Source of the DNA: Clostridiales bacterium
Lineage (GTDB): Bacteria > Bacillota > Clostridia > Oscillospirales > Oscillospiraceae
Direction of reading: 5' to 3'
DNA: 7,151 nucleotides
Assembly (NCBI GenBank): GCA_021205375.1
Contig: JAJPXR010000047.1
Coordinates: 1-7,151 of the forward strand
This document shows positions 5,955 through 7,151 of this stretch, one piece after another. Position numbers and translations under genes: made by a program. The notes under the pieces were generated by a model. It saw nothing but the letters and a program-made list of their open reading frames with translations, was not told where the DNA came from and searched no databases. The stretch's first letter is position 1; each line of letters opens with the position of its first letter.

Positions 5955-6947
5955 ATGGCTAACTTTGGCTTCGGCGCAATGATTCAAAAACTGAAGGCTT
6001 CTCCCAAGACCATCGTCTTTACCGAGGGCACCGACCCCCGTATCCTGGAGGCTTCTTCCCGTCTGCTGGCAAGCACCTTCCTGACCCCCATCCTCATTGG
6101 CCACCCCGACGACGTGTTCGCCGCCGCTGAGGAAGCGGGCTACAACGTCCGCGGCGCACAGATCATCGACCCCAACAACTACGAGCGCTTCGACGAGATG
6201 GTGGACCTGTTCTGTGAACTGCGCAAGAGCAAGGGCATGACCCCCGAAAAGGCCATCCCCATGCTGCGCAAGGGCAACTACTTCGGCACCATGCTGGTGA
6301 AGATGGGCGTGGCCGACTCCCTGCTGGGCGGCGCCACCTATTCCACCGCAGACACCGTCCGTCCCGCCCTCCAGATCATCAAGACCAAGCCCGGTTATAA
6401 GAGCGTGTCCTCCTGCTTCATTCTGGTCCGTGCCTCCGCCTCCGGCGAGAACGAAGTGCTGGCCTTCGGTGACTGCGCCATCAACATCCACCCCACTGCC
6501 GAGCAGATCGCCGAGACCGGCATCTACTGCGCGGAGTGCGGCAAGGTCTTCGGTATCGACCCCAAGGTCGCCTTCCTGAGCTTCTCCACCCACGGCTCCG
6601 GCAAGGACCCCGACGTGGACAAGATGCGCGAGGCCACCCGTCTGGCCCAGGAAATGGCCCCCAACCTGGCCATCGACGGCGAACTGCAGTTCGACGCCGC
6701 CGTTTCCCCCAGCGTCGCCCATACCAAGTGCCCCGACTCCACTGTGGCCGGCCACGCCAACGTCTTTGTCTTCCCCGACATCAACTCCGGCAACATCGGC
6801 TACAAGATCGCACAGCGTCTGGGCCAGTTCAATGCCTACGGCCCCATCCTGCTGGGCCTGAACGCCCCCATCAACGACCTGTCCCGCGGCTGCAACGGCA
6901 TGGAGGTCTATTCTATGGCCATTATCACCGCTGCTCTGGCTGACTAA
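5955..6947 (+). CDS. pta: Phosphate acetyltransferase
   Basis: It interconverts acetyl-CoA plus phosphate with acetyl phosphate plus CoA. With acetate kinase (not in this window) this yields ATP and acetate in the cytoplasm. The 330-residue length fits the short single-domain Pta class. Signatures are FTEGTDPRILEAS (22-34), MGVADSLLGGATYSTADTV (117-135), FGDCAINIHPTAEQIAE (171-187), LSFSTHGSGKDPDVDKM (208-224), DGELQFDAAV (241-250), PDINSGNIGYK (274-284) and the active-site loop NDLSRGC (307-313). S310 and R311 align with the catalytic Ser309/Arg310 of the Methanosarcina enzyme. The position aligned to its Asp316 is Glu317, a conservative change. Codon use is strongly biased to C-ending codons, suggesting high expression. 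It stands alone, with its own promoter and a terminator 15 nt after the stop, and is transcribed away from the leftward genes. Confidence 0.95.
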   Translation: MANFGFGAMIQKLKASPKTIVFTEGTDPRILEASSRLLASTFLTPILIGHPDDVFAAAEEAGYNVRGAQIIDPNNYERFDEMVDLFCELRKSKGMTPEKAIPMLRKGNYFGTMLVKMGVADSLLGGATYSTADTVRPALQIIKTKPGYKSVSSCFILVRASASGENEVLAFGDCAINIHPTAEQIAETGIYCAECGKVFGIDPKVAFLSFSTHGSGKDPDVDKMREATRLAQEMAPNLAIDGELQFDAAVSPSVAHTKCPDSTVAGHANVFVFPDINSGNIGYKIAQRLGQFNAYGPILLGLNAPINDLSRGCNGMEVYSMAIITAALAD

Positions 6948-6962
6948 ACAAAGCATACTTAA

Positions 6963-6993
6963 ACCCGCCCCTGTAGAGGGGCGGGTCTTATAA
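6963..6993 (+). terminator. pta terminator hairpin
   Basis: ACCCGCCCCT (6963-6972) pairs perfectly with AGGGGCGGGT (6977-6986) around a GTAG loop, 15 nt after the pta stop. The tail CTTATAA is only weakly U-rich, so termination may rely on the second palindrome just downstream. Confidence 0.75.
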
Positions 6994-6996
6994 ACG

Positions 6997-7049
6997 AACA
7001 TAAAACCGAACGTATAATTTTTGTACGTTCGGTTTTATGTTTTATTTTT
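6997..7049. terminator. Long AT-rich palindrome, probable second terminator
   Basis: Positions 6997-7014 and 7024-7041 form a perfect 18-bp inverted repeat (central part ACCGAACGTA / TACGTTCGGT) with a 9-nt loop. GTTTTATTTTTA follows on the plus strand, giving a usable U-rich tail. It probably backs up the pta terminator. Its length and perfection would also suit a small mobile or regulatory palindrome. Confidence 0.6.
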
Positions 7050-7101
7050 AGATTTTTACTAAATCTTTGCCAGATTCTAAAGATTTTCCCTATCGGATTT
7101 T

Positions 7102-7151
7102 GGTTCTATGTCAAGAGTTGGGGCAGAGAAAAATAACCCGCAAAAATAGTG
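7102..7151 (+). repeat. Possible end of an insertion element
   Basis: GGTTCTAT (7102-7109), eight bases, then TTGGGG (7118-7123) has the same layout as the minus-strand sequence at 49-28 near the other end of the window, and both point outward. The downstream sequence up to the window edge is AT-rich and contains no readable gene start that I trust. An IS end (ISL3-like in general look) is a guess from memory and from the paired motif. Confidence 0.3.

Noticed and set aside
5883..7001. Minus-strand open frame of 372 codons opposite pta
   Set aside because: Low-complexity Gly/Val/Ala/His-rich translation, antisense to a clearly recognised gene; an artefact of C-ending codon use in pta.
1..7151. 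CRISPR array, tRNA or rRNA genes, known antiphage system
   Set aside because: No regularly spaced repeats, no cloverleaf or rRNA sequence, and no defence-gene signatures were seen on either strand.

Overview
The window looks like chromosomal DNA from a low-oxygen Gram-positive bacterium of the Clostridia, most likely a GC-rich gut lineage such as the Oscillospiraceae. The reasons are strong AGGAGG-type ribosome sites, GC-rich genes with C-ending codons set between AT-rich gaps, a short single-domain fermentative phosphate acetyltransferase and a PflX-like radical SAM enzyme. The taxonomic call is an inference; there is no rRNA or other marker gene here.

Layout, left to right. Positions 1-242 are non-coding: a GC-rich hairpin, a strong terminator usable on both strands, a 35-nt all-purine tract and an orphan mini-ORF. 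A leftward (minus-strand) run of five genes follows. In transcription order these are a NUDIX ADP-ribose pyrophosphatase-like hydrolase (4233-3688), a PAPS-dependent sulfotransferase (3631-2681), an ADP-ribosylglycohydrolase (2668-1805), APS kinase CysC (1759-1145) and a PflX-like radical SAM protein (1148-243). Gaps are 56, 12 and 45 nt, then a 4-nt overlap, so this is probably one operon. A 282-nt gap (4234-4515) holds a nested-hairpin repeat. Upstream of it is a second leftward pair: an HD-domain protein (5591-5010) and a PAP2-family membrane phosphatase (5007-4516), 2 nt apart. After a 363-nt divergent intergenic region, pta (5955-6947) runs rightward alone with its own promoter and terminator. 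The right end (6948-7151) is AT-rich, with a near-perfect long palindrome and a motif that also occurs, inverted, at the left end of the window.

How the genes may work together. CysC makes PAPS from APS, and the sulfotransferase uses PAPS as sulfuryl donor, so the five-gene operon carries the last two steps of a sulfation pathway; ATP sulfurylase must be elsewhere. Interleaved with them are two enzymes that could act in series on ADP-ribose: a glycohydrolase that releases it and a pyrophosphatase that cleaves it to AMP and ribose 5-phosphate. Whether the two themes are functionally joined is unknown and is the most interesting question here. Pta is ordinary acetyl-CoA/acetyl-phosphate metabolism and appears unrelated to the operon.
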